Shown here piece by piece: positions 35,326 through 45,874 of a DNA stretch of 64,000 nt; position 1 is the stretch's first letter; every line of letters begins with the position of its first letter. The notes under the pieces were generated by a model that saw nothing but the letters and a program-made list of their open reading frames with translations, had not been told where the DNA came from and ran no database searches. The stretch comes from Parapedobacter sp. SGR-10 (GTDB taxonomy: Bacteria > Bacteroidota > Bacteroidia > Sphingobacteriales > Sphingobacteriaceae). The translations under genes and the position numbers were made by a program. Where the stretch lies: positions 1 through 64,000 of the forward strand of contig NZ_JAAJTJ010000009.1 of assembly GCF_011030405.1 (NCBI RefSeq), read 5' to 3'.

Positions 35326-36468
35326 GTGAGAAGGAAAGACGCAAAATATATATTACAAAAATACCTGGATGGGCAATGTACCCCTTCCGAAGCCAAATTG
35401 GTGGAATCATGGTTAGATCATGAAGCAAGCTCCGGCATAGGAAAAGCAGAGAATACCGAGAAAATGTTACGTTCCCGGGATAATATCAGAGAGCAGCTCA
35501 TCCAAACCATACGTGCAAAGCAACCAAATACCCGACAGATGTGGACACGTTTGTCTATCGCGGCGTGCTTTCTTGCTTTTGTTGTTTTCGGAGCCGTATT
35601 GTTACGAAACGAGAAAGAGGAGGGTGAGTATCTTGTTGTCAACAAAGTCGTCGAAGAGGTCGTTACACCGGGAAGTCAATCCGCTATACTTACCTTAAGC
35701 GATGGTTCTACGATCCGGCTAGATGATATTGGTGAGGGTGTTCTCGAACATAATGATGGTGTAAAGATAAGCCAAAGCGCGGATGGACAACTGGCGTATG
35801 AAGTCGATAATAGCCAGTCTGTACAAAAGACTCGTATCAACAAGATTTCTATACCTTTTGGAGGGTTTTATAAAGTCATTTTACAGGATGGGACAAAGGT
35901 CTCTTTAAACTCCGGTTCTACGCTGGTATATCCTACACAATTTACGGGTGATACACGATCCGTCGAATTGCAGGGAGAAGCTTATTTTGAGGTGGCGTCA
36001 AATAAGAAGCGTCCTTTTATTGTGAAAGCGCGGGATACCGATATTCGAGTGACTGGTACCAGCTTTAACCTGGAGGCTTATACGGAAGAGAAAGCAATTG
36101 TCACGACTCTTTTGGAAGGAGAGGTGTATGTCAGTAAAGAACAAGCAACGGTTCGCCTGCAACCCGGTGAGCAATCGACCAGTGTATTCGGAACCTCCCG
36201 TATCACGAAAAAGGCTGTCGATGCGAAGAGCAGCATTGCCTGGACGACAGGCTATTTTATTTTTGAGGATCAGGAGATTGAATCCATACTGCGGGAAGTG
36301 GCCCGGTGGTACGATGTGGATATTTATGTTCAACGTAAATCGGCGGATAAGAAATTAGGAGGGATATTTTCCCGGCAAAAGAGTGTAGAGGAGTTATTGC
36401 ACTACCTCAAGAAACTAAACGTTTTGGAATTTGAAAAAGAAGGGAGGAGGGTTACGGTTATGTTATAA
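35326..36468 (+). CDS. FecR-type anti-sigma factor
   Basis: A 380-residue membrane anti-sigma factor. It has an N-terminal cytoplasmic sigma-binding helix bundle (YLDGQCTPSEAKLVESWLDHE), one membrane span (about 70-88, LSIAACFLAFVVFGAVLL), the periplasmic FecR domain (TPFGGFYKVILQDGTKVSLNSGS-like, GEAYFEV, VTGTSFNLEAY) and a C-terminal DUF4974 domain (LREVARWYDVDIYV, GGIFSRQKSVEELLHYL). Translation starts at a GTG (35326). It passes the signal from the SusC STN domain to the ECF sigma factor. Confidence 0.93.
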   Translation: MRRKDAKYILQKYLDGQCTPSEAKLVESWLDHEASSGIGKAENTEKMLRSRDNIREQLIQTIRAKQPNTRQMWTRLSIAACFLAFVVFGAVLLRNEKEEGEYLVVNKVVEEVVTPGSQSAILTLSDGSTIRLDDIGEGVLEHNDGVKISQSADGQLAYEVDNSQSVQKTRINKISIPFGGFYKVILQDGTKVSLNSGSTLVYPTQFTGDTRSVELQGEAYFEVASNKKRPFIVKARDTDIRVTGTSFNLEAYTEEKAIVTTLLEGEVYVSKEQATVRLQPGEQSTSVFGTSRITKKAVDAKSSIAWTTGYFIFEDQEIESILREVARWYDVDIYVQRKSADKKLGGIFSRQKSVEELLHYLKKLNVLEFEKEGRRVTVML

Positions 36469-36499
36469 ATGAATAGATAGCTGTCAGCCTGAAACAAAA

Positions 36500-36528
36500 A
36501 ACCAGAAGTGGTGCGAACACTTCCGGTT
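36500..36528 (+). other. Hairpin in the susC leader
   Basis: AACCAGAAGTG pairs with CACTTCCGGTT across a 7-nt loop (10 bp, one A-C mismatch). GCCTGA at about 36487 and TCAGGC at about 36547 could close an outer helix. There is no T run, so it is not a normal terminator. It may be a structured 5' leader of susC. Confidence 0.35.
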
Positions 36529-36597
36529 GGATGACTTAGGACTGCATCAGGCGATTTTGTAGGTATCACGAATTCTAATACAACCTAAATTAAACAA

Positions 36598-39500
36598 ATG
36601 TACAAAAATATGATCGTAAACGTATGCGGTTATCCCAATCGCATACCTCTAAAGTTTCTCTTACTTATGAAGCTCCTTATTAGCATTATGCTGCTTTCGG
36701 CATTGAGTGCCCAGGCAAGCATTGTATTTGGTCAGCGGGTTAACTTAAAAGTGCAGAACGTTCAACTGAGATCGGTTTTCAGAGAAATTCAGAAACAAAC
36801 CAATTATGATTTCCTATACGTGTCTACCGACCTGAAAGGTTCAACGCCTGTTTCTGTCAACTTCGTAGACAAACCGTTGAAAGAAGCATTGGAAAGTATT
36901 CTAAAAGACCAGCCTATATCTTTTGAAATTGATAAAAATACAGTGCTGATCAAAAGGAAGACACCAAAGGTACAGCGTAAAGACGCACAACAGTCTATTC
37001 CAATCACCGGTCGAGTCACCGATAGCTTAGGAAATGCGTTGGAAGCGGTAAGTATACGTGTGAAAAATAAGAATATAACGGCCGTGTCCAATCCAGACGG
37101 ATATTATCATATTAATGTTCCCGAAGCTGGTGATGTGTTGGAATTTAAAATAATCGGACATGCCAGCCAGGAATATACAATAGCTGTCGATACGAAGGTG
37201 CTTAATGTTGCCATGAAGGTGCAGCGCATGGATATTGAGGATGTCGTTGTGATTGGATATGGAGAGGTACAAAGAAAAGATCTGACGGGATCAGTGGGTT
37301 CCGTTAATATGTCGGAGATCACGCAAGCACCAGTCATGTCTTTCGACCAGGCATTAGCAGGAAGAGTGGCGGGTGTTCAGGTATCATCAAATGATGGACA
37401 ACCTGGGTCTGAAGGCATCAATATTGTCATTCGGGGAGCCGGATCACTCACACAGAGTACGGCTCCCCTTTATGTCGTAGATGATTTTCCGATGGAAGAT
37501 TTTGATGCGGGAAGTTTGAATATGGATGATATTGAATCCATAGATATCCTAAAGGATGCTTCGGCTACGGCAATTTATGGTGCCCGGGGGGCGAATGGCG
37601 TAGTTGTCATCACAACAAAGAAAGGGAAGGTTGGAACCCCTGTTGTAAATTATAAGGGATCTCTCGGGTTTCAAGAATCGGTCAAGCAAGTCGAGATGAT
37701 GAATCCCTATGAATTTGTGAAATACCAGTTGGAGCGGACAAACTACTCCAATCAAACTCGAAATTTGTATACACCCGGAGATTTCCCCGAAACAAGTCCG
37801 TCGTATGATCCAGAGGGTAAAACTTTGGAAGACTATAGGAATATAAAGGGTATCAATTGGCAGGATGAAGTGTTTCGGAAAGGAACAACTTCTATTCATG
37901 AATTATCCTTACGTGGAGGGAACCGCCAGACACGATATTCGTTATCTGGGTCAATCTTTAGACAGGAAGGTGCTGTAATCAATAGTGGCCAAAACCGTGT
38001 AACCGGCAGGATAGCCATAGATCAGGAAATTAGCAAAAAATTGAAAACGGGAGTTGTTGCTAATTATTCGGATAACCCGTCCTATGGGAAGCTTTTGTCA
38101 GGTGAAACTACGCACGGATACTCCTACTTAATGTATAGTGTATGGGCTTATCGGCCGGTTTCGGGAAGAGAAGGGCCTTCGGGAGTAGATGAGGAGCTTC
38201 TTAATGAAGATGTTGATCCAGAGAGCCCGGAGGACAATTATCTGATTAATCCCGTTACGAATCTAATGAATACAGATAGGAGAAACAGGAGAAAAAACCT
38301 TACCGGAAACGGTTATCTGAATTATAATATAAATAAGAACCTGACCTGGAGATCTACAGCTGCCTTTATGCAGTATCAGTCTGAAACGACAGGTTTTTAT
38401 AATTCACGCACAAACAGTGGTACACCCAGAAATCCGAATAACCGAGGAGTACGGGGAAGCCTTTCTTCTACTAATATTAACACATGGAGGTTTTCGACGT
38501 ATATGACTTATCGGAAGCGATTTAACCGAATACATAATCTGAATGTTATGGTTGGAATCGATTTCGATGAACGAAACTCACGAAATTATGGATTCGGTAC
38601 CCAATATGTCCCCGAGGAATCGTTAGGTCTCAGCGGTATGGATGACGGTGTGCCTGCTTCCACAGATATGTTTGTAAGTAACAGTCGTACCCATTCTTAT
38701 TTTAGCCGTGTTAATTATGATTTATTCTCGAAATACTTGTTTACTGCAACATTTCGTGCAGACGGGTCTTCTAAATTTGCACCCAAAAACAGATGGGGAT
38801 ATTTCCCTTCTGCAGCTTTCGCATGGAAGTTGGATAAAGAAGATTTTATAAAAGACATTTCATTTATTTCTGAAGCCAAGTTAAGAGCGAGCTATGGTTT
38901 GACAGGTAACAACCGGGTTTCAGATTTCGCTTATCTGGCAACGATTGCAGGATCGGGTATAGCGAATGCATACTCCTTTGGAAATGCAGCGCCGTCGGTG
39001 GGTTATTATCCGGATAAGTTAGGAAATGAAGACCTGAAGTGGGAGACCACGAAGCAAACAGATATCGGGTTGGATCTTTCTTTATTCGATAAAAGAGTAG
39101 ATTTTGTCGTTGATATCTATAGGAAAAATACCGTAGATCTGTTGTTAAATGCCAATACTGCATCCCATACAGGATTTAGAAGAGCATACAAAAATATAGG
39201 AGAACTACAGAACGATGGATTAGAATTGAGTTTGGGCGTAACCAATATGAAGAATCAGAAATTCAGTTGGAAAAGTGACTTTAATATCAGCTTTAACCGG
39301 AATAAGATTGTATCACTTACATCGGACGAAAGTAGTATGTACTCGCTCGTCACATGGGATGTTATCCATAATAATTCCTTTTTGTATTCTGCCCGAGTCG
39401 GCGAACAAGCGGCTATGTTTATGGGATATCTTTTTGATGGTGTCTATCAGGTCGATGATTTTACCTGGCAAGGCAATAGTGACCCCTCCATCCCCCATGA

Positions 39501-40146
39501 AAATCGGGTTTATACATTGAAGAGCCATATGCCCGACAATGGAGGAGCATCGCGTGATGATGTGCTTCCGGGTGATATTAAGTATAAAGACATTAACAAC
39601 GATGGTACAATTGATGAGAAAGACGAGACCATTATCGGAGATCCCATGCCGATTCACGCAGGAGGCTTTTCAAACAATTTTACATATAAAAACTTTGAAT
39701 TGAATGTCTTTCTTCAATGGGTGTATGGCAATGAGGTATATAACGCCAATAGAATATATTTTGAAGGCGGTAGACCGGTAGGATCCAGAAATCAATATGC
39801 TACCTATGCGAATCGATGGACATTTGAAAACCCAAGTAACGAATATTTTAGAGCCGGAGGTCAGGGGCCACTCGGCAGGTACTCTTCCAGGAATGTGGAA
39901 GATGCCTCATATCTGAGGCTTAAGACGGTGTCTTTGAGCTATACGATACCCGCTCGTTTTACCAAACGGCTTAATGTCGATAAAGTGAGCGTGAGTGCTG
40001 TGGCGCAAAATCTGTTTACCTGGACGAATTATTCAGGTATGGATCCAGAGGTATCGGTAAGAAATAGTACGTTGACACCCGGATTTGACTGGTCCGCATA
40101 TCCAAGGGGACGAACAATAGTTTTTGGAATTAAAGCAACATTGTAA
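36598..40146 (+). CDS. SusC/RagA-family TonB-dependent receptor with STN domain
   Basis: A 1182-residue outer-membrane importer. After the signal peptide it has an STN signalling domain (about 45-115, NVQLRSVFREIQKQTNYDFLY), a carboxypeptidase-regulatory-like domain (ITGRVTDSLGNALEAVSI), the TonB box/plug (VVVIGYGEVQRKDLTGSV) and the 22-strand barrel with the RagA motif GANGVVVITTKKG. STN marks it as the sensor of the FecI/FecR system. It would form a lidded transporter with SusD, encoded 4 nt downstream. Confidence 0.96.
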   Translation: MYKNMIVNVCGYPNRIPLKFLLLMKLLISIMLLSALSAQASIVFGQRVNLKVQNVQLRSVFREIQKQTNYDFLYVSTDLKGSTPVSVNFVDKPLKEALESILKDQPISFEIDKNTVLIKRKTPKVQRKDAQQSIPITGRVTDSLGNALEAVSIRVKNKNITAVSNPDGYYHINVPEAGDVLEFKIIGHASQEYTIAVDTKVLNVAMKVQRMDIEDVVVIGYGEVQRKDLTGSVGSVNMSEITQAPVMSFDQALAGRVAGVQVSSNDGQPGSEGINIVIRGAGSLTQSTAPLYVVDDFPMEDFDAGSLNMDDIESIDILKDASATAIYGARGANGVVVITTKKGKVGTPVVNYKGSLGFQESVKQVEMMNPYEFVKYQLERTNYSNQTRNLYTPGDFPETSPSYDPEGKTLEDYRNIKGINWQDEVFRKGTTSIHELSLRGGNRQTRYSLSGSIFRQEGAVINSGQNRVTGRIAIDQEISKKLKTGVVANYSDNPSYGKLLSGETTHGYSYLMYSVWAYRPVSGREGPSGVDEELLNEDVDPESPEDNYLINPVTNLMNTDRRNRRKNLTGNGYLNYNINKNLTWRSTAAFMQYQSETTGFYNSRTNSGTPRNPNNRGVRGSLSSTNINTWRFSTYMTYRKRFNRIHNLNVMVGIDFDERNSRNYGFGTQYVPEESLGLSGMDDGVPASTDMFVSNSRTHSYFSRVNYDLFSKYLFTATFRADGSSKFAPKNRWGYFPSAAFAWKLDKEDFIKDISFISEAKLRASYGLTGNNRVSDFAYLATIAGSGIANAYSFGNAAPSVGYYPDKLGNEDLKWETTKQTDIGLDLSLFDKRVDFVVDIYRKNTVDLLLNANTASHTGFRRAYKNIGELQNDGLELSLGVTNMKNQKFSWKSDFNISFNRNKIVSLTSDESSMYSLVTWDVIHNNSFLYSARVGEQAAMFMGYLFDGVYQVDDFTWQGNSDPSIPHENRVYTLKSHMPDNGGASRDDVLPGDIKYKDINNDGTIDEKDETIIGDPMPIHAGGFSNNFTYKNFELNVFLQWVYGNEVYNANRIYFEGGRPVGSRNQYATYANRWTFENPSNEYFRAGGQGPLGRYSSRNVEDASYLRLKTVSLSYTIPARFTKRLNVDKVSVSAVAQNLFTWTNYSGMDPEVSVRNSTLTPGFDWSAYPRGRTIVFGIKATL

Positions 40147-40150
40147 TCTT

Positions 40151-41752
40151 ATGAAAAAGATAAAATTATACATAGTTACAAGCTTAATGGGCAGCATGGC
40201 TTTGCTGAACTCCTGTAATAGTTTTCTCGATACAAAACCGGAGGATTATTTTACAACTGTAAATTATTATCAGAATGAGGGACAGTTGGAAGCCGCTTTA
40301 AATGCTGTTTATTCTGCTTTAGGGGATTATCGGCTGTATGGTCGACAAATGATACGGATGGGACTCGATGCAGATGATGCATTTTACAACGTCACTAACA
40401 CCCAACATGGTGTTCGGATATATGATGTTGTTGCAACAGATGATTGGATAGGCGATTTTTGGAGTACCTGTTACATGGGGATTAATCGAGCCAATACACT
40501 TTTGGCCAATATGGATAATTCCTCCAATATCGGATTGGAAGCTAAGAATAGGGTGAGAGGAGAAGCACTTTTTTTACGATCTTATTTTTATTTTCTATTG
40601 GTCAGTAATTTTGGGCCGATACCGTATATAACAGAACCTACTGCTGAAGTTAATATACCGCAAACTCCGCCAAAAGAAGTCTATCAGAATATTATAGCTG
40701 ATATGGAAGTGGCCGAAAGCTTGGTCCTACCTATCCGGGAGATCGGTCACGGCGGACGTGTCAGCAAGTCCGCTGTCCGTGGTGTATTGGCTCGTGTCAA
40801 TCTGTATATGGCTGGCAATCCGGTGAAGGACGAAACACGGTACTCGGAAGCGCGCAAATGGGCTAAGATGGTTATAGATGATACAGATGCTGCACATGCG
40901 CTAAATCCTGATTTTTCCCAGATATTTATCAATTACGCTTCCGATGAATATGATGTTGCAGAAAGTATATGGGAGATAGAGTTTTGGGGTAATCATCAGG
41001 ATTCCTATCGGGAAGGTGGACAAATCGGAGTTTATAATGGTATCCGATACGTCGGCGGTGACCCCAATTATGGACGATCTGAAGGGCAGATTAATGCTAC
41101 AGGAGCATTGTGGGAGAAATATGAAGCCCCTGGGCAACTTACCTCACCCGATTTGAGAAGGGATTGGACCATTGCTCCATTCTCCGTATCAGGGAATCCA
41201 GCTGTTGAAACACCTAGATCTATTGAGCAGATTTATCAACGTAACAACGGCAAATTTAGACGTAGGAATTATGAAGTTGTCTTGCCTCGGGATGGGCAGT
41301 ATTCGCCGATTAATTTTCCAGTATTACGGTTTTCGGATGTATTACTCATGTTTGCAGAGGCTGATAATTATGTCAATAAAGGACCTTCCGTGGATGCTTA
41401 TCTAGCTGTAAACAGAGTGCGTAGAAGAGGTTATGGTTTTCCAGACGACATCCAAGCACCTGGTGTTGATTTAGCAGGGTTGGATCAGGCGGATTTTTTG
41501 GAAGAATTGCAGGATGAGCGCTCCCGAGAGTTAGCTTTTGAAATATTGCGGAAAGGTGATTTGGTGCGATGGGGGATATTCATGAAGAAAATGACCGCAG
41601 CCCGTGATCATATCGAGCAAGCGGGTTTAACGTCGAGTTACGAACATGCTTTGCGGTATTTTAGAAATGCTTCGGCAAGGGATGTGATATGGCCTATTCC
41701 TGCCTATGAAAGAGGGATGAATCCAGAATTAAAACAAAATATAGGTTGGTAA
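40151..41752 (+). CDS. SusD/RagB-family surface glycan-binding lipoprotein
   Basis: A 533-residue outer-membrane lipoprotein with the lipobox ALLNSC (Cys about 22). FLDTKPEDYFTTVNYYQNEGQLEAALNAVYSAL is the SusD N-terminal signature. TPR-like helices and the C-terminal RagB domain follow (LRFSDVLLMFAEADNY, FLEELQDERSRELAFE, DVIWPIPAYERGMNPELKQN). It forms the lid on the SusC barrel. I chose the ATG at 40151 rather than the upstream frame overlapping susC. Confidence 0.95.
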   Translation: MKKIKLYIVTSLMGSMALLNSCNSFLDTKPEDYFTTVNYYQNEGQLEAALNAVYSALGDYRLYGRQMIRMGLDADDAFYNVTNTQHGVRIYDVVATDDWIGDFWSTCYMGINRANTLLANMDNSSNIGLEAKNRVRGEALFLRSYFYFLLVSNFGPIPYITEPTAEVNIPQTPPKEVYQNIIADMEVAESLVLPIREIGHGGRVSKSAVRGVLARVNLYMAGNPVKDETRYSEARKWAKMVIDDTDAAHALNPDFSQIFINYASDEYDVAESIWEIEFWGNHQDSYREGGQIGVYNGIRYVGGDPNYGRSEGQINATGALWEKYEAPGQLTSPDLRRDWTIAPFSVSGNPAVETPRSIEQIYQRNNGKFRRRNYEVVLPRDGQYSPINFPVLRFSDVLLMFAEADNYVNKGPSVDAYLAVNRVRRRGYGFPDDIQAPGVDLAGLDQADFLEELQDERSRELAFEILRKGDLVRWGIFMKKMTAARDHIEQAGLTSSYEHALRYFRNASARDVIWPIPAYERGMNPELKQNIGW

Positions 41753-41763
41753 TTGCTAATGAT

Positions 41764-42696
41764 ATGAAAAATTCAATCTTTATTACGATAATAACAGCTT
41801 CCCTTCTAGCGGCGTGTAGGAAGCATGAGGTACAAAATCCGAGTTTTGATGTTGCTCTCTTAGAGAAAGCTACATATAAAGTCGGGGAAGAGGTGACCTT
41901 TAACTTATCCGGTGAGGCTGATCAGGTCACCTTTTATTCGGGGGAAATGTTGCATGAATATGAATACAGTCACGAAAGTAGAAAATCGATGACGCAGTCG
42001 GTAAAAGTTTCTTTCCGGACGAATGTAACCTATAATAACCAACCTGATCAATTTTCTGTAGATCTGTCAACAGATTATAACGGAGGGGGAACCTATCAGG
42101 ACGTTCTTGATGCGACATGGAAAGACGATATCAGTCAACAATTTCAGATAGCGCCAGAGGATAATCCATGGGGTTCTGCAAACAATTTTTTCTCCGGAAC
42201 AGTAGATTTAATAGATGCATTTGAAGAAGGTAAACCTTTATATATCCGATTTCGATATAAAAATAACCCCGAACTTGGTATAGCTCGTAACTGGTATGCC
42301 TATAACTTAAATGTAGAAGCAAGTACAGTGTTGGGTACAAAAACCGTTTTTAACTCCTATACAGGTTTTAATATTGTATACGATAAAGAGTTTACCGTCG
42401 AAGATTATAAAAACAGTATGGTCTACGCAGGTTATATCATGTTGCGCTTACATTCAGCTATGAGGCCCATGCCAACCGAAATATGGGGTATTTCACCACC
42501 TATTTATTTAGAGGAAATTGATCATGGGCCTGACAGACCAGATCCCATTAAGGGTTATAGAGATCCCATGCCTTTGGAGTATAGCTATGTATATGAACAG
42601 CCCGGAACTTATACCGTTTCATTTGTGGCATATAACTCCAGTGTTTATGGGCTGAAAGAGACTGTTAAACAGATTCAACTTACCATTACAGAATAA
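41764..42696 (+). CDS. DUF5017 surface lipoprotein, copy 1
   Basis: A 310-residue lipoprotein (lipobox SLLAAC, Cys about 18). The pattern TYKVGEEVTFNLSGEADQVTFYSGEMLHEYEYS, the APEDNPWGSANNFFSG segment, EEGKPLYIRFRYK and the C-terminal PKD-like strand GTYTVSFVA are typical of DUF5017 proteins downstream of susD, where they probably act as surface glycan-binding proteins (SusE/F-like place). It starts 11 nt after susD and has a clear paralogue at 44833. No catalytic residues are recognised. Confidence 0.75.
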   Translation: MKNSIFITIITASLLAACRKHEVQNPSFDVALLEKATYKVGEEVTFNLSGEADQVTFYSGEMLHEYEYSHESRKSMTQSVKVSFRTNVTYNNQPDQFSVDLSTDYNGGGTYQDVLDATWKDDISQQFQIAPEDNPWGSANNFFSGTVDLIDAFEEGKPLYIRFRYKNNPELGIARNWYAYNLNVEASTVLGTKTVFNSYTGFNIVYDKEFTVEDYKNSMVYAGYIMLRLHSAMRPMPTEIWGISPPIYLEEIDHGPDRPDPIKGYRDPMPLEYSYVYEQPGTYTVSFVAYNSSVYGLKETVKQIQLTITE

Positions 42697-42709
42697 TACG
42701 CTATTTTTT

Positions 42710-44776
42710 ATGAAACAAAATTTTTCTCTTTTTTTATTGCTATTACTCTCCATCAGCTTGTTTGCGAACGACCAACTTACGGTTGTTAGAGACGGCGATC
42801 ATATATCTTTGTCCAACAGTGAGCTTTCCTTAGACTTTGAGAGTTCGGCACAATCCTTTAAATTGCTGGATTTCTCCAGTCCGGGGAAAATGTGGTCGGT
42901 TCATAAGGATCAGGATATGATATGGCAGCTCATGCTCGTCAATACAGCCGGACATCCGATTATCGTTAACCCCCGGAATTCGGCGTATAAAGGTGTAGAA
43001 GTTCTTGAAGAACAAGGTAAAAAATCTTTACAGTTTTCCTGGCAATATGTCTTAGATAATAATAAGTCGGGACTTGTACAGGTGACTGTGTCTGTTACTG
43101 ATAAAAACACCTTGTCTTCCTGGGAGATACAGAGTGACTTTCCATCGGAATGGCAGGTAAGTGATTTAAATTTTCCCATTATCCACCTGCCAAAATCAGA
43201 TCAGCAAAAATTGATTGTCCCTGCAGGTTGGGGAGCAGAATATGAATTGAAGAACATTACAAGACAGAAGTTTAGCCACAACTATCCTGGTAGTCGCGGA
43301 ACCGTGCAGTTAATGGCTTTACATGAGGACGATCATGTGTTTTATTTTGCAACACATGATCCGCAGGCTAATTTAAAAATATTCTCTGCTACCGTATCCA
43401 GTTCTGATCTGGAGTTTTCTAATAGCGCACCTCCTTCAGCTGCATGGGATAAGGAAGGAAAGTTTAGATTACCTTGGGCTATATCCATAGGGCTGTCTAA
43501 TAAGGGCTGGGAAGATGCTGTGCGGAAATGGTATAGACCATTTGCATTGGCAACGATCTGGGGCAAGAAAAGTATCATTGAAAAAAAACACCCTCAGTGG
43601 TTGTTGAACTCCGATCTATGGTTAGTGGGTGGTCCTACCGATGAAAAAGAATTGGAGGTTACTAAGGATGCTATTTCTTATTTCGGGGCACGAACTTCTT
43701 TTCATTGGTATTATTGGATGAATCACAAGTTTGATACGAAATATCCTGACTATTTCCCGGAGCGTGATATTTTTAAACAAATTATAAAGGAAGTGCAGAA
43801 AAGTGGCAGCCATGTGATGCCTTATATCAATGGACGCTTGTGGGACACAACCACGGTAAGTTACCCAGAGCTTGGAAAACATGAAACCGTAATCCGAAAA
43901 GATGGCTCTCCACAAATATCCATATATGCATCTAAAGCACCCAATGCGGTAATATGTCCAACATCAGATGTATGGAAAAAGGTGATGACTGATGTAACAG
44001 AAAAGATAAGTAATAGTGTGTTGGGTGCTGACGGTGTTTACTATGATCAGGTTGCTTCAGCGAGATCCATGGCATGTTACGATGTGACTCACAACCACCC
44101 GCCCGGAGGAGGTGATTTTTGGACCCCTGCTTATCGAGAGATCTATAAAGAAATAAGAGCGGGGCTGAAACCAGGAAAGGTGCTTGCTACTGAGCAAAAT
44201 GCGGAACCTTATCTGGATATGTTTGACTTATTCTTGATGGTTAACTACCCATCGGGAAAAGTATACAATCCAGTGCCACTGTTTTCGATCATCTATTCCG
44301 ACCGGGCGTTATTGTACGGTTTCTATATCTACAACCACAACAATATGAGCTACCGGGTGAAAAATGCACTTACATTATTATGGGGGGCACAACTGAATGG
44401 GGGGCGTACTTCTTGGTTGATGTCAAGAAATCTTGCGGATAACGCAGCATTTTTGAAAGGATTAACCTTATTCCGCAAAGAACATCATGATGTTTTCGTG
44501 GGGGGAACCTTGCTGAAAGAAATTACACCGACGGGTGATAACCCCGTAATAGCGGTGCCAAACTGGCCTAGTCGATCGTCTACCGAAGGAGCATCAGCGG
44601 CTGTACGAGGCGCCCTTTGGAAAAGCACCACTGGTAAACCTGTAGTCATCCTCGTAAATGTGGATACGCAAGCGCACCGTGTCGCTTTATCTAATGGAGG
44701 AAAAACTATTAGCATACAGGCAGGTGGAGCGGTACGCATAGAAATCAGCGAATCAGAGTTCCACAAGCTTATATAG
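42710..44776 (+). CDS. DUF6259 predicted secreted glycosidase, copy 1
   Basis: A 688-residue exported protein (signal peptide about 1-19) with an N-terminal beta-sandwich, a probable TIM-barrel (about 290-590) and a C-terminal beta domain. The pattern GVYYDQVASARSMACYD, HNHPPGGGDFW and LATEQNAEPYLDMFD matches DUF6259, a PUL-associated family thought to be glycoside hydrolases. Asp446 (YYDQ) and Glu495 (TEQNAEP) are in the usual places for a nucleophile and acid/base after barrel strands, but this is inference. It is preceded by its own DUF5017 gene, and the pair is repeated next door. Confidence 0.65.
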   Translation: MKQNFSLFLLLLLSISLFANDQLTVVRDGDHISLSNSELSLDFESSAQSFKLLDFSSPGKMWSVHKDQDMIWQLMLVNTAGHPIIVNPRNSAYKGVEVLEEQGKKSLQFSWQYVLDNNKSGLVQVTVSVTDKNTLSSWEIQSDFPSEWQVSDLNFPIIHLPKSDQQKLIVPAGWGAEYELKNITRQKFSHNYPGSRGTVQLMALHEDDHVFYFATHDPQANLKIFSATVSSSDLEFSNSAPPSAAWDKEGKFRLPWAISIGLSNKGWEDAVRKWYRPFALATIWGKKSIIEKKHPQWLLNSDLWLVGGPTDEKELEVTKDAISYFGARTSFHWYYWMNHKFDTKYPDYFPERDIFKQIIKEVQKSGSHVMPYINGRLWDTTTVSYPELGKHETVIRKDGSPQISIYASKAPNAVICPTSDVWKKVMTDVTEKISNSVLGADGVYYDQVASARSMACYDVTHNHPPGGGDFWTPAYREIYKEIRAGLKPGKVLATEQNAEPYLDMFDLFLMVNYPSGKVYNPVPLFSIIYSDRALLYGFYIYNHNNMSYRVKNALTLLWGAQLNGGRTSWLMSRNLADNAAFLKGLTLFRKEHHDVFVGGTLLKEITPTGDNPVIAVPNWPSRSSTEGASAAVRGALWKSTTGKPVVILVNVDTQAHRVALSNGGKTISIQAGGAVRIEISESEFHKLI

Positions 44777-44832
44777 AACGAACAGTTATGTGTATTAAAT
44801 AAAACTTAGATAAAACAATTAAATTAAAAATT

Positions 44833-45864
44833 ATGAAAAGAAGTATCTTATTCATGATGGCAAGCATTTTCTTATGTGTGGCTTGCGGTAAAAGCGGAGA
44901 TCCAGAACCAAAAGAAGACACAAAACCTGATGAAAAGGTAGATCAGGAATTTGATGTTAAGTTAACAACTACCACTTATAAAGTGGGGGATGAGGTAACT
45001 TTTGATTTTTCGGGTAAAGAAGTAGACGACATTACATTCTATTCAGGAGAATTTCTTCATGAATACCAATATTCTCAAACAGACCGGATTACAAGGAGCA
45101 ATTCAGCCGTAGTATCTTTTAGGACTAACCTAACTTACGGAGCACAAGCGGATCAGTTGGCTGTTTTTGTCTCTACAGACTATAATGGAAGTGGAAACTT
45201 TGCCGATGTTGCTACAGCTAACTGGAAAGGGAAAGAGGATTTTAACCCCTGGTTTACGCTTGCTCCGGAGGATAATACATGGGGTGATCCAAACAGGGTT
45301 CTCTCTGGAGACATTGATTTAAGAGAAGCTTTTGAAGAAGGAAAACCATTGTATGTAGGATTTCGGTATAGATACGATCCCAATGTCACAGGAGGTCCTA
45401 GGGCTTGGCATGCCTACCTTTTCAAGGCAATTACGAGTATACGCCACCCTGATGAAAACGGAGATTTAGCTGATTATACGACGACCCTTTATGATAACTA
45501 CTTAGATTTCGCCTTGATATATCAAAATGAAGCTATACGCACAGTACATGAAGGAATGAGCGATCCAAGTACTAAAATTACAGCTTCGGGTTCTTATGTG
45601 AAGTTATATATGACTTCTGCACAAGTAACTAATGCGGAAATCTCGGATCCTACAGAAATATGGGCTATCTCTCCAGCGTTAAATTTGGAAGAGTATAACT
45701 ATGGCTTAGACATGCCCAAAGAAGTCGTAAAGGAATCCACAGATGTTATGCCAAAAGACTTTAAATATGTTTTTATGGAGCCGGGTAAATATACTGTGTC
45801 TTTTGTGTGGAAGGACGGTGAGGAAGAAAAGGTGAAAAATTTTGAAGTAACCGTAAACGAATAA
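44833..45864 (+). CDS. DUF5017 surface lipoprotein, copy 2
   Basis: A 343-residue lipoprotein (lipobox FLCVAC, Cys about 18) with an acidic, Pro/Lys-rich linker (GDPEPKEDTKPDEK) longer than in copy 1. It then has the same TYKVGDEVTFDFSGKEVDDITFYSGE, APEDNTWGDPN, EEGKPLYVGFRYR and GKYTVSFVW blocks. It is clearly a paralogue of the 41764 gene and probably arose together with the following DUF6259 gene by segmental duplication. A role in surface glycan binding is inferred. Confidence 0.75.
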   Translation: MKRSILFMMASIFLCVACGKSGDPEPKEDTKPDEKVDQEFDVKLTTTTYKVGDEVTFDFSGKEVDDITFYSGEFLHEYQYSQTDRITRSNSAVVSFRTNLTYGAQADQLAVFVSTDYNGSGNFADVATANWKGKEDFNPWFTLAPEDNTWGDPNRVLSGDIDLREAFEEGKPLYVGFRYRYDPNVTGGPRAWHAYLFKAITSIRHPDENGDLADYTTTLYDNYLDFALIYQNEAIRTVHEGMSDPSTKITASGSYVKLYMTSAQVTNAEISDPTEIWAISPALNLEEYNYGLDMPKEVVKESTDVMPKDFKYVFMEPGKYTVSFVWKDGEEEKVKNFEVTVNE

Positions 45865-45874
45865 ATCGAATATA

